5,160 bases of DNA from Paraglaciecola arctica (lineage in GTDB: Bacteria > Pseudomonadota > Gammaproteobacteria > Enterobacterales > Alteromonadaceae). The notes beneath the pieces are model-generated. The model was not told the origin of the DNA. It ran no database searches and saw only the letters and a list, made by a program, of their open reading frames with translations. A program made the translations under genes and the position numbers. Below, one piece after another: positions 4,983 to 5,160 of this stretch (its first letter is position 1; the number at the start of each line of letters is the position of its first letter). The stretch is from contig QIJM01000132.1 of the NCBI GenBank assembly GCA_003232445.1, positions 1 to 5,160 on the forward strand, given 5' to 3'.

Positions 4983-5160
4983 ATGCAAACCATCGTAGAA
5001 CTCCCTGAATTTCTGAAAAGATCAGATAAATTGCTCAGTGAGTCGGAAAAAACAAGTATTATCAATTACTTAGCCTCGCACCCTGCATCGGGCGATATAA
5101 TGAAAGGTACGGGCGGCATTCGCAAATTACGGTGGTCTGCTCAAGGTAAAGGCAAAAGTG
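4983..5160 (+). CDS. RelE/HigB-type toxin, N-terminal part (cut by window end)
   Basis: The first 59 codons are visible. The sequence MQTIVELPEFLKRSDKLL, then INYLASHPASGDIMKGTGGIRKLRW and a Gly/Lys-rich GKGKS segment, matches the RelE/HigB family of type II toxin-antitoxin systems, which usually cut mRNA on the ribosome. The GTGGIRKLRW stretch and the basic loop after it are typical. The catalytic C-terminal half lies outside the window. ATG 4983 fits the family N-terminus, although the only SD-like element (TTTAAGG, 4975-4981) is almost touching it, which could mean weak translation. In HigBA-type pairs the toxin gene comes first, which fits a toxin directly behind the operator here. Such modules are common in integron arrays, where they are thought to stabilise the array. 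Confidence 0.85.
   Translation, partial: MQTIVELPEFLKRSDKLLSESEKTSIINYLASHPASGDIMKGTGGIRKLRWSAQGKGKS

Larger units (their letters stand above)
4928..5160 (+). mobile_element. Integron gene cassette 5, start only (toxin-antitoxin type)
   Basis: The unit begins at the crossover after G4927 and runs off the window. It contains a promoter/operator region and the first 59 codons of a RelE/HigB-type toxin gene. An antitoxin gene would be expected just downstream but cannot be seen. Confidence 0.7.

Noticed and set aside
1..5160. Absence of GTGCAC in the window as support for an ApaLI-like specificity
   Set aside because: I saw no copy by eye, but only about one is expected by chance in this length, so absence says nothing.

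Overview
The window is a stretch of a chromosomal-type (sedentary) integron cassette array. Recombination sites (attC) with matching architecture recur at 1594-1692, 3862-3964 and 4834-4932, and a collapsed one lies at 376-409. All point the same way, and each begins with a CTAACAA-type R'' box and ends with a GTTAG-type R' box. The long imperfect hairpins of about 100 bp, the low GC and the mix of small unrelated genes fit a marine or aquatic gammaproteobacterium (Vibrio/Shewanella/Pseudoalteromonas-like). This host call is inference: no integrase, attI or housekeeping gene is in view.

Layout. Cassette 1 (left end outside the window, to about 404) carries a small helix-turn-helix plus coiled-coil protein and ends in a 34-bp attC that has lost its middle and right inner arm. 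Cassette 2 (405-1686) carries a 386-aa protein with a PD-(D/E)xK-like signature whose catalytic lysine is not at the usual place. Cassette 3 (1687-3957) is a large two-gene cassette with a type II restriction-modification system. Its C5-cytosine methyltransferase is on the minus strand, diverging from a plus-strand protein that joins a controller-like HTH domain to a PD-(D/E)xK endonuclease. Cassette 4 (3958-4927) carries a two-gene operon: an STM2901-like protein with a hydrophobic C-terminus, and a DUF1493-like acyl-carrier-fold protein lacking the phosphopantetheine serine. Cassette 5 (4928 onward, cut by the window end) starts a RelE/HigB-type toxin with its own palindromic operator.

The most informative region is the 98-bp divergent control region at 2857-2954. 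A perfect 14-bp palindrome (GAGACTATAGTCTC) overlaps the -10 of an almost consensus leftward promoter (TTGACA, 17 bp, TATAGT) that drives the methyltransferase. The same palindrome is centred about 43 bp upstream of the likely start of a weaker rightward promoter for the HTH-endonuclease. This resembles the logic of C-protein-controlled restriction systems, but with the controller apparently fused to the nuclease. The restriction system and the toxin cassette each have promoter signals of their own, as expected for addictive modules that can be kept far from the integron promoter and may stabilise the array around them.
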